Part shown: piece by piece, positions 7,586 through 14,770 of the stretch
Numbering within the stretch: position 1 is the first letter of the stretch
Layout of the letters: every line of letters begins with the position of its first letter
Source of the DNA: an uncultured beta proteobacterium
Lineage (GTDB): Bacteria; Pseudomonadota; Gammaproteobacteria; Burkholderiales; Burkholderiaceae_B
Length of the DNA: 14,770 nt
NCBI GenBank assembly: GCA_903924715.1
Contig: CAIYCP010000666.1
Location: 1-14,770, forward strand
Reading direction: 5' to 3'
Made by a program: the position numbers and the translations under genes
The notes under the pieces: generated by a model
Seen by the model: the letters and a program-made list of their open reading frames with translations, nothing else
The model's database searches: none
What the model was told of the DNA's origin: nothing

Positions 7586-8722
7586 ATGCAAAATATTCTT
7601 TCTGACGATGCGCTTGCCGCTTGGCTTCGGCTCAGCCTACAGCCTGCGATTGGTCCCGTACTGGCCCATCGGCTCTTACAAACGTTCAGTGATCCACGTG
7701 CACTTTACCAAGCCTCGTATTCCACGCTGCGCGCGATGCTGACTCCGTCTCTGGCCACGTCTCTGATACAGCCACTCAGTTGCAACGACGCCCAATACAT
7801 CGATCGCGCCTTACGCTGGGCCAGCGAGACCGGCCAAGCACTCATCACGCAGGCTCATACCTGCTACCCAGCCCGCTTACGCCAACTTCCTGACGCTCCC
7901 CTCGTGTTGTACGCACGCGGTGCACTTGGTCAACTGGCGCAAGACGCACTCGCGATCGTCGGTGCACGCAACGCGACGGCCGACGGGCTCGACCACGCGC
8001 AAGCCTTCGCTTTATATTTAGCTCAACAAGGGTTTGCGGTTGTCAGCGGTTTGGCGCACGGTATCGACGCTGCCGCCCATCGTGGTGCCCTCAAAGCAGG
8101 TCTCGAAGGCGGCGGCACAATCGCCGTGTTGGGCACAGGTGCCGATATTATTTACCCCACTGCACATCGCGCCTTAGCCGAAGACATCCTGTCGGCCGAC
8201 GGTTTAATTCTGTCTGAATTTGCCCTGGGCCGACCAGCGCTTGCGGCGCACTTTCCAAAACGCAATCGTATCGTGGCGGGCCTGAGCCTCGGCGTGGTCG
8301 TGGTAGAAGCCGCCCTCAAAAGTGGCTCGCTCATCACCGCCCGCTTGGCCGTCGATATGGGACGCGAAGTATTTGCCATCCCTGGGTCGATTCACTCGCC
8401 CTTGGCGCGCGGGCCGCACGCTCTGATTCAACAAGGTGCCAAACTCGTCGAGTCGGGGGCAGATATTTTGACCGAGTTGCACCCGGCTGCGGGCCGTCCG
8501 CAATCCGTCTCCTCGGTTGCGCAAACGTCGTTCGCACGTTCTTCGCAGGCACTTCGTTCACCCACCTGGGACGCAATCGGCTACGATCCCATTACAGAGG
8601 ATCAACTGCAGCGACGTACCGGCTTGCCGCCCGCGCAATTGCAAGTTGAACTCTTTGCGCTTGAACTCGAAGGTCATATCGCGCGTCGCGGCCATGGCCA
8701 ATTTGTACGAACACGCGCCTGA
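7586..8722 (+). CDS. dprA: DNA-processing protein DprA (Smf)
   Basis: DprA binds incoming single-stranded DNA during natural transformation and loads RecA onto it, in the cytoplasm. With the ATG at 7586 the protein has 378 residues, normal for the family. After an N-terminal helical domain, the Rossmann-like core shows IVGARNATADG (124-134), SGLAHGIDAAAHRGA from 154, FPKRNRIVAGLS from 223 and KSGSLITA near 245-252, the usual DNA-binding landmarks. A DML1-like winged-helix domain fills the last 55-60 residues. A GTG at 7562 would add eight residues (start VRGTLGP). Neither start has a recognisable Shine-Dalgarno; the ATG gives the family-like N-terminus. It follows the strong terminator and must have its own promoter, which I could not identify in 7516-7585. 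In E. coli and many relatives dprA is divergent from def. Confidence 0.95.
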   Translation: MQNILSDDALAAWLRLSLQPAIGPVLAHRLLQTFSDPRALYQASYSTLRAMLTPSLATSLIQPLSCNDAQYIDRALRWASETGQALITQAHTCYPARLRQLPDAPLVLYARGALGQLAQDALAIVGARNATADGLDHAQAFALYLAQQGFAVVSGLAHGIDAAAHRGALKAGLEGGGTIAVLGTGADIIYPTAHRALAEDILSADGLILSEFALGRPALAAHFPKRNRIVAGLSLGVVVVEAALKSGSLITARLAVDMGREVFAIPGSIHSPLARGPHALIQQGAKLVESGADILTELHPAAGRPQSVSSVAQTSFARSSQALRSPTWDAIGYDPITEDQLQRRTGLPPAQLQVELFALELEGHIARRGHGQFVRTRA

Positions 8723-8787
8723 TTAGTCTGTTAACCAGTGAACACACCATGCAACAGTACGGCAATTTATTCAACCGTGGCCACAAG

Positions 8788-9240
8788 ATGTTTAGAGCCA
8801 TCACGATCATCTTCTTCTTGTCGCTACTATCAATGTCTAGCGTCGCAAGCGCAAACGAGTGCGCGATCACCCTGCAAACGGATGACGCTTTACGCTTTCT
8901 ACCGTCACATATTGTGGTACCCAAGCGTTGTAAAGATTTCACCGTGACGCTCACGCACACCGGCCATCTACCAGCTCTGGCCATGTCACACAACTGGGTC
9001 TTAACAAAAAAGAGTGATCTTGACGGTGTCGCACGCACCGGTATGGCGGCAGGGCCCGCTGAACACCACGTTGATCAAAGCGACAAGCGCGTCATCGCTC
9101 ACACCAAGTTAATCGGTACAGGTGAAACAGCGAGCGTCACATTTTCTGTTTCACAATTAACCGCCGGCGAAACCTATATGTTTTTATGCACGTTTGCGGG
9201 TCACTCGCCGATTATGCGCGGCACACTCGTGGTTGAATAA
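8788..9240 (+). CDS. azu: Azurin (secreted type 1 blue copper protein)
   Basis: Azurins are periplasmic one-electron carriers. From the ATG at 8788 the product has 150 residues: a 22-residue signal peptide ending in SVASA, then a mature chain of exactly 128 residues, the length of Pseudomonas aeruginosa azurin. Standard numbering therefore applies directly: Cys3 and Cys26 (disulfide), His35, His46, Asn47, Trp48, His83, Cys112, Phe114, His117 and Met121 are all in place. The copper ligands His46, Cys112, His117 and Met121 are intact. Residue 45, normally Gly, is Ser, and in the ligand loop Pro115 is Ala while Ala119 is Pro. An ATG at 8749 would add 13 residues before the signal peptide; neither start has a good ribosome site, and I prefer 8788 for its classical signal peptide. 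It lies 65 bases after dprA and ends 20 bases from the convergent operon. Confidence 0.94.
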   Translation: MFRAITIIFFLSLLSMSSVASANECAITLQTDDALRFLPSHIVVPKRCKDFTVTLTHTGHLPALAMSHNWVLTKKSDLDGVARTGMAAGPAEHHVDQSDKRVIAHTKLIGTGETASVTFSVSQLTAGETYMFLCTFAGHSPIMRGTLVVE

Positions 9241-9260
9241 TTCGTCTCAATAGACTCGGT

Positions 9261-10532
9261 TCATGTGTAGACGCGCACGTCATCAATCACCTTGCCGTCA
9301 TTGGGCAAACTACCCAAGGCAACAATCTCGACTTGCGCCCTAAGCTTTGTCAACTCGCGCGCTGTCGCCACGAGCTGCTCTTTGAAGGCCTCGCTTTGTT
9401 CAGTCGCTTCAACGCATAACAGCATGACGTCTGCACCGGTCGTACCGCTGATCACAAGTCGGGCGCGCTTGACTGCCGGGTGACGACGGACTAACTCAGC
9501 AATTTGCCCTGGATGCACAAAGAGGCCACGTACTTTGGTCGTTTGATCGGCGCGTCCAAGCCAGCCACGAATGCGTGTATTCGTGCGCCCACACGGCGAT
9601 ATGCCTGGCATCACTGCAGACAAATCGCCGGTACCAAAGCGCAGCAAGGGGTAGTCTGGATTCAAGGTCGTCACCACAACCTCACCGACCTCGCCCTCTG
9701 GCACCACGTCGTTTGTACCAGGGCGAACAATTTCTAACAAAACATCTTCGCTCAGCACCAAGCCCTCACGCGCCGGCGTTTCAAACGCAATCATCCCCAA
9801 ATCAGCACTGCCATACGTTTGATATCCCTCAATGCCTCGGCCAAGCAGCCAGTCTCGCAACGAGGGCGGAAAGGCCTCGCCAGAGACGAGCGCACGCTTA
9901 AGCGAAGGGATTTTGATGCCTAACTCGTCGGCTTTTTCGAGAATGATTTTTAAAAAACTCGGCGTGCCCATATAACCCACTGGCATTAAGTCGCACATGA
10001 CCTGGATCTGCTGCTCAGTCTGCCCAACACCGCCCGGAAAGACCGAGCAGCCGACCGCGTGCGCCGCCGTTTCCATCATCGCGCCCGCTGGTGTGAAATG
10101 ATACGAAAAACAATTGTGTGCCAAATCCCCTGCCCTGAAACCCGCAGCATATAACGCGCGTCCAAAGCGCCAATAATCAGGTCGCGCACTTTCGGGCTCA
10201 TAGATTGGACCGGGTGAGGCAAACACACGTAGGGCTGGTCCCCAGCCAATGCTTGAGAACCCGCCAAAAACGCGTTCAATTACGGCATCCTCTGCAAACA
10301 AGCGTTTGCGCGCCTCTTGTTGAAGCTCAAGCAATTGAGTCTTGCGAATCACGGGCACTGTGGCTAAGGCGGCACGCGTGTTTAGCGCACGCGGATCGAT
10401 CCGATCAAGTTGCCGTGCAATCGCGGGCGCCTGAGCGGCGGCTTGCGTCAATACCGCGGGCAGTCTCGTCAAAAGGTCTTGCTCACGCTGCGCGGGGTCA
10501 CGCGTTTCTCGCGCATCAAAAAACTCTGACAT
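9261..10532 (-). CDS. PaaK-like AMP-binding/acyl-CoA ligase family protein
   Basis: This 423-residue protein is related to phenylacetate-CoA ligases, which adenylate an aromatic acid and pass it to CoA. Family features visible are VPVIRK near 59, the central YGSADLG segment, FGTGDL, the hinge region RIRGWLGRADQTTKVRG, and a C-terminal NDGK with Lys414 in the place of the catalytic lysine. The Ser/Thr/Gly-rich ATP loop (SSGTTG in PaaK) is missing: residues 105-114 read ASPGPIYEPE. The enzyme may use a modified loop or have lost adenylation; the reading frame is intact, so it is not a decayed gene. It is the last gene of the liv-type operon, 18 bases after livF, suggesting that it acts on the imported compound. 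A weak AGAGA precedes the start. Aromatic or other carboxylate activation is the likeliest role, inferred from family and position. Confidence 0.8.
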   Translation of the reverse strand: MSEFFDARETRDPAQREQDLLTRLPAVLTQAAAQAPAIARQLDRIDPRALNTRAALATVPVIRKTQLLELQQEARKRLFAEDAVIERVFGGFSSIGWGPALRVFASPGPIYEPESARPDYWRFGRALYAAGFRAGDLAHNCFSYHFTPAGAMMETAAHAVGCSVFPGGVGQTEQQIQVMCDLMPVGYMGTPSFLKIILEKADELGIKIPSLKRALVSGEAFPPSLRDWLLGRGIEGYQTYGSADLGMIAFETPAREGLVLSEDVLLEIVRPGTNDVVPEGEVGEVVVTTLNPDYPLLRFGTGDLSAVMPGISPCGRTNTRIRGWLGRADQTTKVRGLFVHPGQIAELVRRHPAVKRARLVISGTTGADVMLLCVEATEQSEAFKEQLVATARELTKLRAQVEIVALGSLPNDGKVIDDVRVYT

Positions 10533-10550
10533 GTAGAAATCTCTGTAAGA

Positions 10551-11396
10551 TTAAGCCAACCAGCGCTTGCGGCGACGATAAAATTTATTGTCACGGAAGC
10601 TTTTTCGTTCGCCACTCGAAATGCCTAGATAAAACTCTTTGACGTCTTCGTTTTGTGCCAGTGCCTGAGCCGGTCCATCCATCATGACACGACCGTTTTC
10701 TAAAATGTAGCCATAGTCGGCATAACGCAAGGCAATATTGGTGTTTTGCTCAGCAAGCAAAAAGCTAACGCCCTCGCGTTGATTCAGATCTTTAACGATT
10801 TCAAAAATTTCTTCAACAATCTGTGGTGCCAAGCCCATTGAAGGCTCGTCGAGCAAAATCATTTTTGGCTGCGCCATCAAGGCACGCCCAATGGCACACA
10901 TCTGTTGCTCGCCACCCGAGGTATAGCCTGCCTGACTGTTTCGACGCTGCTTTAAACGTGGAAAATATTGATACACCCGCTCAAGCGCTTGCGCTAAATC
11001 GGCACGCCCAAGGTTGCGTGTGTAGGCACCTGTTAGTAAATTATCTTCAATACTTAAGTGCGCAAAACAATGTCGCCCCTCCATCACTTGCACAACCCCT
11101 CGCTTGACCAAGTCTGAGGGCGTGAGCCGATCAATGCGTTCACCGCGATACAAGATATCGCCTTTCGTCACATCACCGCGTTCGCCGCGCAACAAATTTG
11201 AAATCGCGCGCAGAGTTGTAGTCTTGCCGGCACCATTCGCACCCAAGAGTGCGACGATCTTACCTTCGGGCACCTGCAAGGACACCCCCTTGAGCACCAG
11301 GATGACGTGGTTGTAAATCACCTCGATCCCGTTCACATCCAGCAAGATTGGAGTGCTTACCGGAGGTGTTGATGACTGCTGCGAGGGGTTGCTCAT
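10551..11396 (-). CDS. livF: ABC transporter ATP-binding protein, LivF type
   Basis: This is one of the two ATPase subunits of a branched-chain-amino-acid-type (HAAT) importer, acting on the inner face of the cytoplasmic membrane. The 281 residues contain Walker A GANGAGKT (52-59), a signature with Thr for Leu, TSGGEQQ (159-165), and Walker B MILLDE (179-184). LLAEQN follows in the switch position, as usual for LivF. A 15-residue polar extension precedes the ABC domain, and the C-terminus ends in a very basic tail (RRRKRWLA), so it is somewhat longer than E. coli LivF. AGGA at 11404-11407 is 7 bases before the start. It lies between the binding-protein gene and the PaaK-like gene. The LivG partner is not in the window and is probably upstream, beyond the right edge. 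Confidence 0.93.
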   Translation of the reverse strand: MSNPSQQSSTPPVSTPILLDVNGIEVIYNHVILVLKGVSLQVPEGKIVALLGANGAGKTTTLRAISNLLRGERGDVTKGDILYRGERIDRLTPSDLVKRGVVQVMEGRHCFAHLSIEDNLLTGAYTRNLGRADLAQALERVYQYFPRLKQRRNSQAGYTSGGEQQMCAIGRALMAQPKMILLDEPSMGLAPQIVEEIFEIVKDLNQREGVSFLLAEQNTNIALRYADYGYILENGRVMMDGPAQALAQNEDVKEFYLGISSGERKSFRDNKFYRRRKRWLA

Positions 11397-11429
11397 CGCA
11401 AGTTCCTATCGGTCAAAGATCAAAGAACA

Positions 11430-12755
11430 TTAACCCGCACACTTAACAGGCGTCAGATTTTTATCTTTCGCATATTTGTCTGCAAACTCTTTAACCAAAG
11501 GTGCGATGATGCTTGCGTCTGAACGATACCAATCAGGCTTGACTTCGAATTTTGCACCGTCCCAAGTAATCACGCGTGCCCAGTCATCGCCAGTGTGATT
11601 GTCGCAGCTGGTCTTCACCGGACGCATCAACTCACCGAACCCGATCTCATTGAGACGCTCTTGCGTAAGGTTTAGATTCTCAAGCCCCCAACGTACTTGC
11701 TCTGACGTCACAGACTTGCCTTTGCCAAATTTTTCTTGGGCCACGCGAATTGCCTCGACCGTCAACATCGAGATCACCATACCCCGAGTGTGTGCAATCG
11801 TACCAATCGACTTGCCCGTGGTGTCGGTGCCTTGCCCTTTGTCATACACCTGTGCCTTGAGCTCATCATGCACCTTGCCACGTCCGGCGGTGTTATGAAT
11901 CGTCACAGCGTTATAGCCTTTGGCCACATCGCCCAGATCTTTCACATCACCCTCTGACGCCGCCCACCAAATGCCATACATCTTGTCACGTGCATAGCCA
12001 GTTGCCTGTGCCTCACGCAAGGCCGTTGGCGTCATGATGCCGGCGCTCCAGAGCAAGACATAGTTGGGTCGTGACTGACGAATTTGCAGCCAGGTTGATT
12101 TTTGTTCGACGCCCGGCGCGGTCACTGGATAGAGCAATAATTCAAAGCCTTCTTTCTTTGCACGCGCTTGCAGCAAGGCAATCGGCTCTTTGCCATACGG
12201 TGAATCGTGATACACCAGCGCAATTTTTTTGCCCTTCAATTTATCAAGACCGCCTTCACGCTTGGCGATATCCTGAATCATGATGTCGGCTGCAGTCCAG
12301 TAGGTGCCCAGCAAAGGAAAATTCCAGGGAAACACTGAACCGTCGGTTGACTGCGAGAGGCCGTACCCTACGGTCATGATGGCCACCTTATCTGCAGGTG
12401 CCTTATCACTCACAGCAAAAGTGATGCCCGTCGATTGCGGATCAAACGCCGAAGCGCCGGTCGGCGGCTGTTTTTTCAGGCGCTCGTAGCACTCAACGCC
12501 TCGATCCGTTGCATACGCAGTTTCGCATTCGTCATAGGTCAGCTTGACACCGTTTACGCCACCACGTGCGTTCACAAGTTTCAAATAATCCATCTTGCCA
12601 TCGGCCCAGGGAATGCCCAAGGGTGCGAACGAACCCGTGCGATAGGCCAACAGCGGCACGAACTGATCATCGGCCGATGCGGGAACTGCTGCGACGCCCA
12701 TGGCGCCTGCTGCGATCAAGGTTGCAGCCATTTGTTTAATGTTCATCTGCTTCAT
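11430..12755 (-). CDS. LivK-type periplasmic substrate-binding protein
   Basis: The 441-residue product is the periplasmic receptor of the HAAT-type ABC importer encoded around it. A signal peptide of about 28 residues ends in PASA before DDQF. The mature chain has the two-lobe periplasmic-binding layout, with GGVNGVKL in the first lobe, KKIALVYHDSPYGKE opening the second, and four cysteines (in DECET, VECYE, TSCDN and the C-terminal VKCAG) that could form two disulfides in the periplasm. GAGG (12765-12768) is 9 bases before the chosen ATG, and GGAG (12756-12759) directly abuts it, so a start three codons later (12746) is equally possible. It is longer than E. coli LivK (about 370 residues), as is typical for receptors of aromatic or other carboxylates, but the ligand cannot be assigned. 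Confidence 0.9.
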   Translation of the reverse strand: MKQMNIKQMAATLIAAGAMGVAAVPASADDQFVPLLAYRTGSFAPLGIPWADGKMDYLKLVNARGGVNGVKLTYDECETAYATDRGVECYERLKKQPPTGASAFDPQSTGITFAVSDKAPADKVAIMTVGYGLSQSTDGSVFPWNFPLLGTYWTAADIMIQDIAKREGGLDKLKGKKIALVYHDSPYGKEPIALLQARAKKEGFELLLYPVTAPGVEQKSTWLQIRQSRPNYVLLWSAGIMTPTALREAQATGYARDKMYGIWWAASEGDVKDLGDVAKGYNAVTIHNTAGRGKVHDELKAQVYDKGQGTDTTGKSIGTIAHTRGMVISMLTVEAIRVAQEKFGKGKSVTSEQVRWGLENLNLTQERLNEIGFGELMRPVKTSCDNHTGDDWARVITWDGAKFEVKPDWYRSDASIIAPLVKEFADKYAKDKNLTPVKCAG

Positions 12756-12772
12756 CTCCGTTTACCTCTTTT

Positions 12773-12815
12773 GGTGTTCAACACACCGGGTTAAACATCC
12801 CAGCGACAAACTGGG
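12773..12815 (-). other. Two small hairpins in the livM-to-receptor spacer
   Basis: The 107-base gap between livM and the receptor gene is the longest inside this operon. It contains two short inverted repeats: GGTGT/ACACC with a 5-base loop (12773-12787) and CCCAG/CTGGG with a 7-base loop (12799-12815). Neither is followed by a T-run on the transcribed strand, so they are not terminators. They may mark an RNA processing or stability element ahead of the receptor gene, or may be chance. Confidence 0.25.
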
Positions 12816-12862
12816 CGTTATCAAACTCTGTCGGCACAACACGCAAAGACCAACAGAATAAA

Positions 12863-13927
12863 TTAATGTGGAAAGGGCCAAATTCGCAGCTTCTCTTTAC
12901 CAATCGTCCATAACTTGGCCAGCCCATGAGGTTCTGCAATTAAAAAGAACACAATCAGTGCGCCAAAAATCATATGCTCGATATGCGCGGCCGTATCGAT
13001 GGCCAGGGGCAAGCCAAACCACCCGGGTACGTGATTCAACGCGACCGGAATCAGTACGATAAAGGCTGCGCCAAAAAAACTACCCAGGATCGAACCCAAG
13101 CCGCCGATGATCACCATAAACAACAATTGAAACGATCGATTCAGGTCAAACGCCAAGGGCTCCCAAGAGCCAAGATGCAAGAACCCCCACAGCGCACCCG
13201 CCACGCCGACGATAAACGAGCTCACGGCAAAAGCAGTGAGCTTGGCATACATGGGTCGGATCCCAATCACTGACGCCGCCACGTCCATGTCACGTATCGC
13301 CATCCATTGACGACCAATCGCACCACGCACCAAATTTTTAGCCAGCAGGGCAAAGACCACCACAAACGACAACACAAACAAATATTTCGGGATCGCATCC
13401 TGCAACGCAATACCAAAGACTGACAAAGCCGGCACCGATACGTTGCCCGAAGGTGAATAGTTTGTAAAGAACGGGATACGTAAAAAAGCCCAATCCACAA
13501 AAAATTGCGCCGCCAAGGTTGCTACGGCCAGATAAAGGCCTCGAATCCGCAGGCTTGGAATGCCGAACAGTACGCCAACCAGCGTTGCAAAAAAACCGCC
13601 CAGCAAGATCTCAACAATCAAAGGCGTCTGAGGAAATCGCACGCCAATGTTCCAGGCAGCGTAAGCGCCGACCGCCATAAATGCGCCGGTGCCCAGCGAG
13701 ATCTGTCCACAATAGCCCACAAGAATATTCAAACCAATCGCTGCAAGGGACAAAATCAAAAAGGGGATTAACAGCGCTTTGATGAAGTAGTCTGAGGCAA
13801 GCAAGGGCACCAACACAAACGCGAGCAACAACACCGCAAAAATAAAAATGCGATCTTGACGCACCGGGAAGATCTGCTGATCTGACCGGTAGCTTGTTTT
13901 AAATTGTCCGTTTTCGCGATAAAACAT
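12863..13927 (-). CDS. livM: ABC transporter permease, LivM type
   Basis: This is an inner-membrane permease subunit of the HAAT importer, 354 residues long. After a hydrophilic N-terminus of about 26 residues there are around eight to nine hydrophobic segments. The family signature GLNILVGYCGQISLGTGAF starts at residue 65, and a RQWMAIRDMDVAASVIGI segment, the loop expected to contact the ATPases, lies past the middle, followed by YAKLTAFAVSSF. The C-terminus ends with AEPHGLAKLW, as in other LivM proteins. The ATG at 13927 has no clear Shine-Dalgarno, so translation may depend on readthrough from livH, whose stop is 35 bases upstream. It would pair with LivH to form the pore. Confidence 0.93.
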   Translation of the reverse strand: MFYRENGQFKTSYRSDQQIFPVRQDRIFIFAVLLLAFVLVPLLASDYFIKALLIPFLILSLAAIGLNILVGYCGQISLGTGAFMAVGAYAAWNIGVRFPQTPLIVEILLGGFFATLVGVLFGIPSLRIRGLYLAVATLAAQFFVDWAFLRIPFFTNYSPSGNVSVPALSVFGIALQDAIPKYLFVLSFVVVFALLAKNLVRGAIGRQWMAIRDMDVAASVIGIRPMYAKLTAFAVSSFIVGVAGALWGFLHLGSWEPLAFDLNRSFQLLFMVIIGGLGSILGSFFGAAFIVLIPVALNHVPGWFGLPLAIDTAAHIEHMIFGALIVFFLIAEPHGLAKLWTIGKEKLRIWPFPH

Positions 13928-13962
13928 ATTTCGTTCAACTCATTAATTTTTCAGGCAAAGCG

Positions 13963-14770
13963 CTAAACGCGGTCGATGATCTTTTCGCCAAACAAGCCTT
14001 GCGGCCTGAACAGCAAAAACACCAACGCCAAGACATAAGCAAACCAGATTTCGATGCCACCGCCCACGAGCGGACCCAGGTAAACCTCGGATACTTTTTC
14101 ACCCACACCAATAATCAAGCCACCAATAATCGCGCCAGGCACGGAAGTTAAACCGCCTAGAATCACCACCGGTAACGCGCGCAACGTCGCAGTTGCCAAC
14201 GTAAATTGCACACCGAATTTCGAGCCCCAAATAATGCCGGCAACCAAGGCGACGACACCTGCGACGGTCCAGACGATGACCCAAATCCGGTTTAAAGGGA
14301 TCCCAACCGATTGCGCCGCCTGATGATCGTCAGCCACCGCACGCAAGGCACGGCCCGTTGCCGTCACCTGAAAAAATAACGCGAGGCTCGCAACCAGCAG
14401 GGCGGCGATCACCGCCGCGGTGAGATCCTCAAGATTCAAGAGCACACCGCCCTCGAACATGGATTCCAGAATGAACGCCGGTTCTTTGGGCATACCAACA
14501 TTAATCGTATACACCGACGCGCCGAATGCAAGTTGCCCCAAGCCTTCAAGAAAATAAGCGATGCCAAGCGTCGCCATGAGCAACGCAGTTGCTTCCTGGT
14601 TAACCAGGTGACGCAAGACTAGGCGCTCAACACACCAAGCCATAATAAACATCAATACCGCACTGACCATAAACGCCAAGATATTGGCAAGGATGAGATT
14701 ATTAAAGCCAAGCCACTGCGGAATCCATACCGCAAATCTCGCCATCGACAACGCTGCTACGAGCACCATC
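13963..14770 (-). CDS. livH: ABC transporter permease, LivH type, N-terminus cut by the window edge
   Basis: This is the second inner-membrane permease of the HAAT importer. The reading frame is open from the right edge to the stop at 13963 and gives at least 268 residues. The ATG at 14769 is probably an internal Met: LivH proteins usually carry another 30-40 residues before this point, ending in an NFAQGAM-like sequence, and the visible MVLVAALSMARFA matches what follows it. Hydrophobic segments alternate with a cytoplasmic loop, TGRALRAVADDHQAAQSVGI, the likely contact with the ATPases. The C-terminal half has PVVILGGLTSVPGAIIGG and ends with FRPQGLFGEKIIDRV, both characteristic. The start of this operon, and probably livG, lie beyond the right edge. 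Confidence 0.93.
   Translation of the reverse strand, partial: MVLVAALSMARFAVWIPQWLGFNNLILANILAFMVSAVLMFIMAWCVERLVLRHLVNQEATALLMATLGIAYFLEGLGQLAFGASVYTINVGMPKEPAFILESMFEGGVLLNLEDLTAAVIAALLVASLALFFQVTATGRALRAVADDHQAAQSVGIPLNRIWVIVWTVAGVVALVAGIIWGSKFGVQFTLATATLRALPVVILGGLTSVPGAIIGGLIIGVGEKVSEVYLGPLVGGGIEIWFAYVLALVFLLFRPQGLFGEKIIDRV

Noticed and set aside
8592..9038. 148-codon minus-strand open frame across dprA and azurin
   Set aside because: It overlaps two well-supported genes on the other strand and shows no family motif.
9244..9255. GTCT/AGAC hairpin between the convergent genes as a terminator
   Set aside because: It has only four base pairs and is not followed by a T-tract.
10205..10642. 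145-codon plus-strand open frame
   Set aside because: It is antisense to the PaaK-like and livF genes, with no domain and no ribosome site.
14767..14769. ATG at 14769 as the true livH start
   Set aside because: The first family transmembrane segment would be missing; it is most likely an internal Met of a gene cut by the window edge.
1..14770. Mobile elements, CRISPR arrays, tRNA or rRNA genes
   Set aside because: No transposase or integrase frame, regularly spaced repeat array or recognisable structural RNA was seen on either strand.

Overview
The window reads as an ordinary chromosomal stretch from a betaproteobacterium, most likely Burkholderiales and perhaps Alcaligenaceae. The peptide deformylase, the Bug-type solute receptor and the branched-chain-amino-acid-type ABC operon with a PaaK-like gene all resemble versions from that group. 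Base composition looks only moderately GC-rich by eye. No mobile element, RNA gene or CRISPR array was seen. The ten intact or nearly intact genes and two edge-truncated genes are tightly packed.

Layout. At the left edge is the 5' part of def (peptide deformylase, minus strand). A 213-base divergent promoter region separates it from a plus-strand operon of five genes: hyuA, hyuB, a class III (CaiB/BaiF) CoA-transferase, an enoyl-CoA hydratase and a periplasmic Bug receptor. The first four genes are coupled (gaps of 7 bases or less, or overlaps), and the operon ends in a textbook intrinsic terminator at 7486-7519. Then comes dprA on the plus strand, followed by a secreted azurin. Convergent with azurin, only 20 bases away, is a minus-strand operon that runs in from beyond the right edge: livH (N-terminus cut off), livM, a LivK-type binding protein, livF and a PaaK-like AMP-binding enzyme.

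How the genes work together. def and dprA are divergent neighbours in many Proteobacteria, so the hyu operon looks like a catabolic islet placed between two conserved genes. Its logic is uptake of a carboxylated or small organic compound (Bug receptor, whose membrane partner is elsewhere), ATP-dependent ring opening or carboxylation (HyuAB), CoA activation by transfer, and hydration of an enoyl-CoA. The substrate is unknown, and I regard this as the most novel part of the window. The right-hand operon looks like an ABC importer coupled to acyl-CoA formation, but its ligase-like enzyme lacks the usual Ser/Thr/Gly-rich ATP loop. The azurin is complete, with the classical 128-residue mature length and numbering, but has Ser in place of copper-ligand Gly45 and an exchanged proline in the ligand loop.
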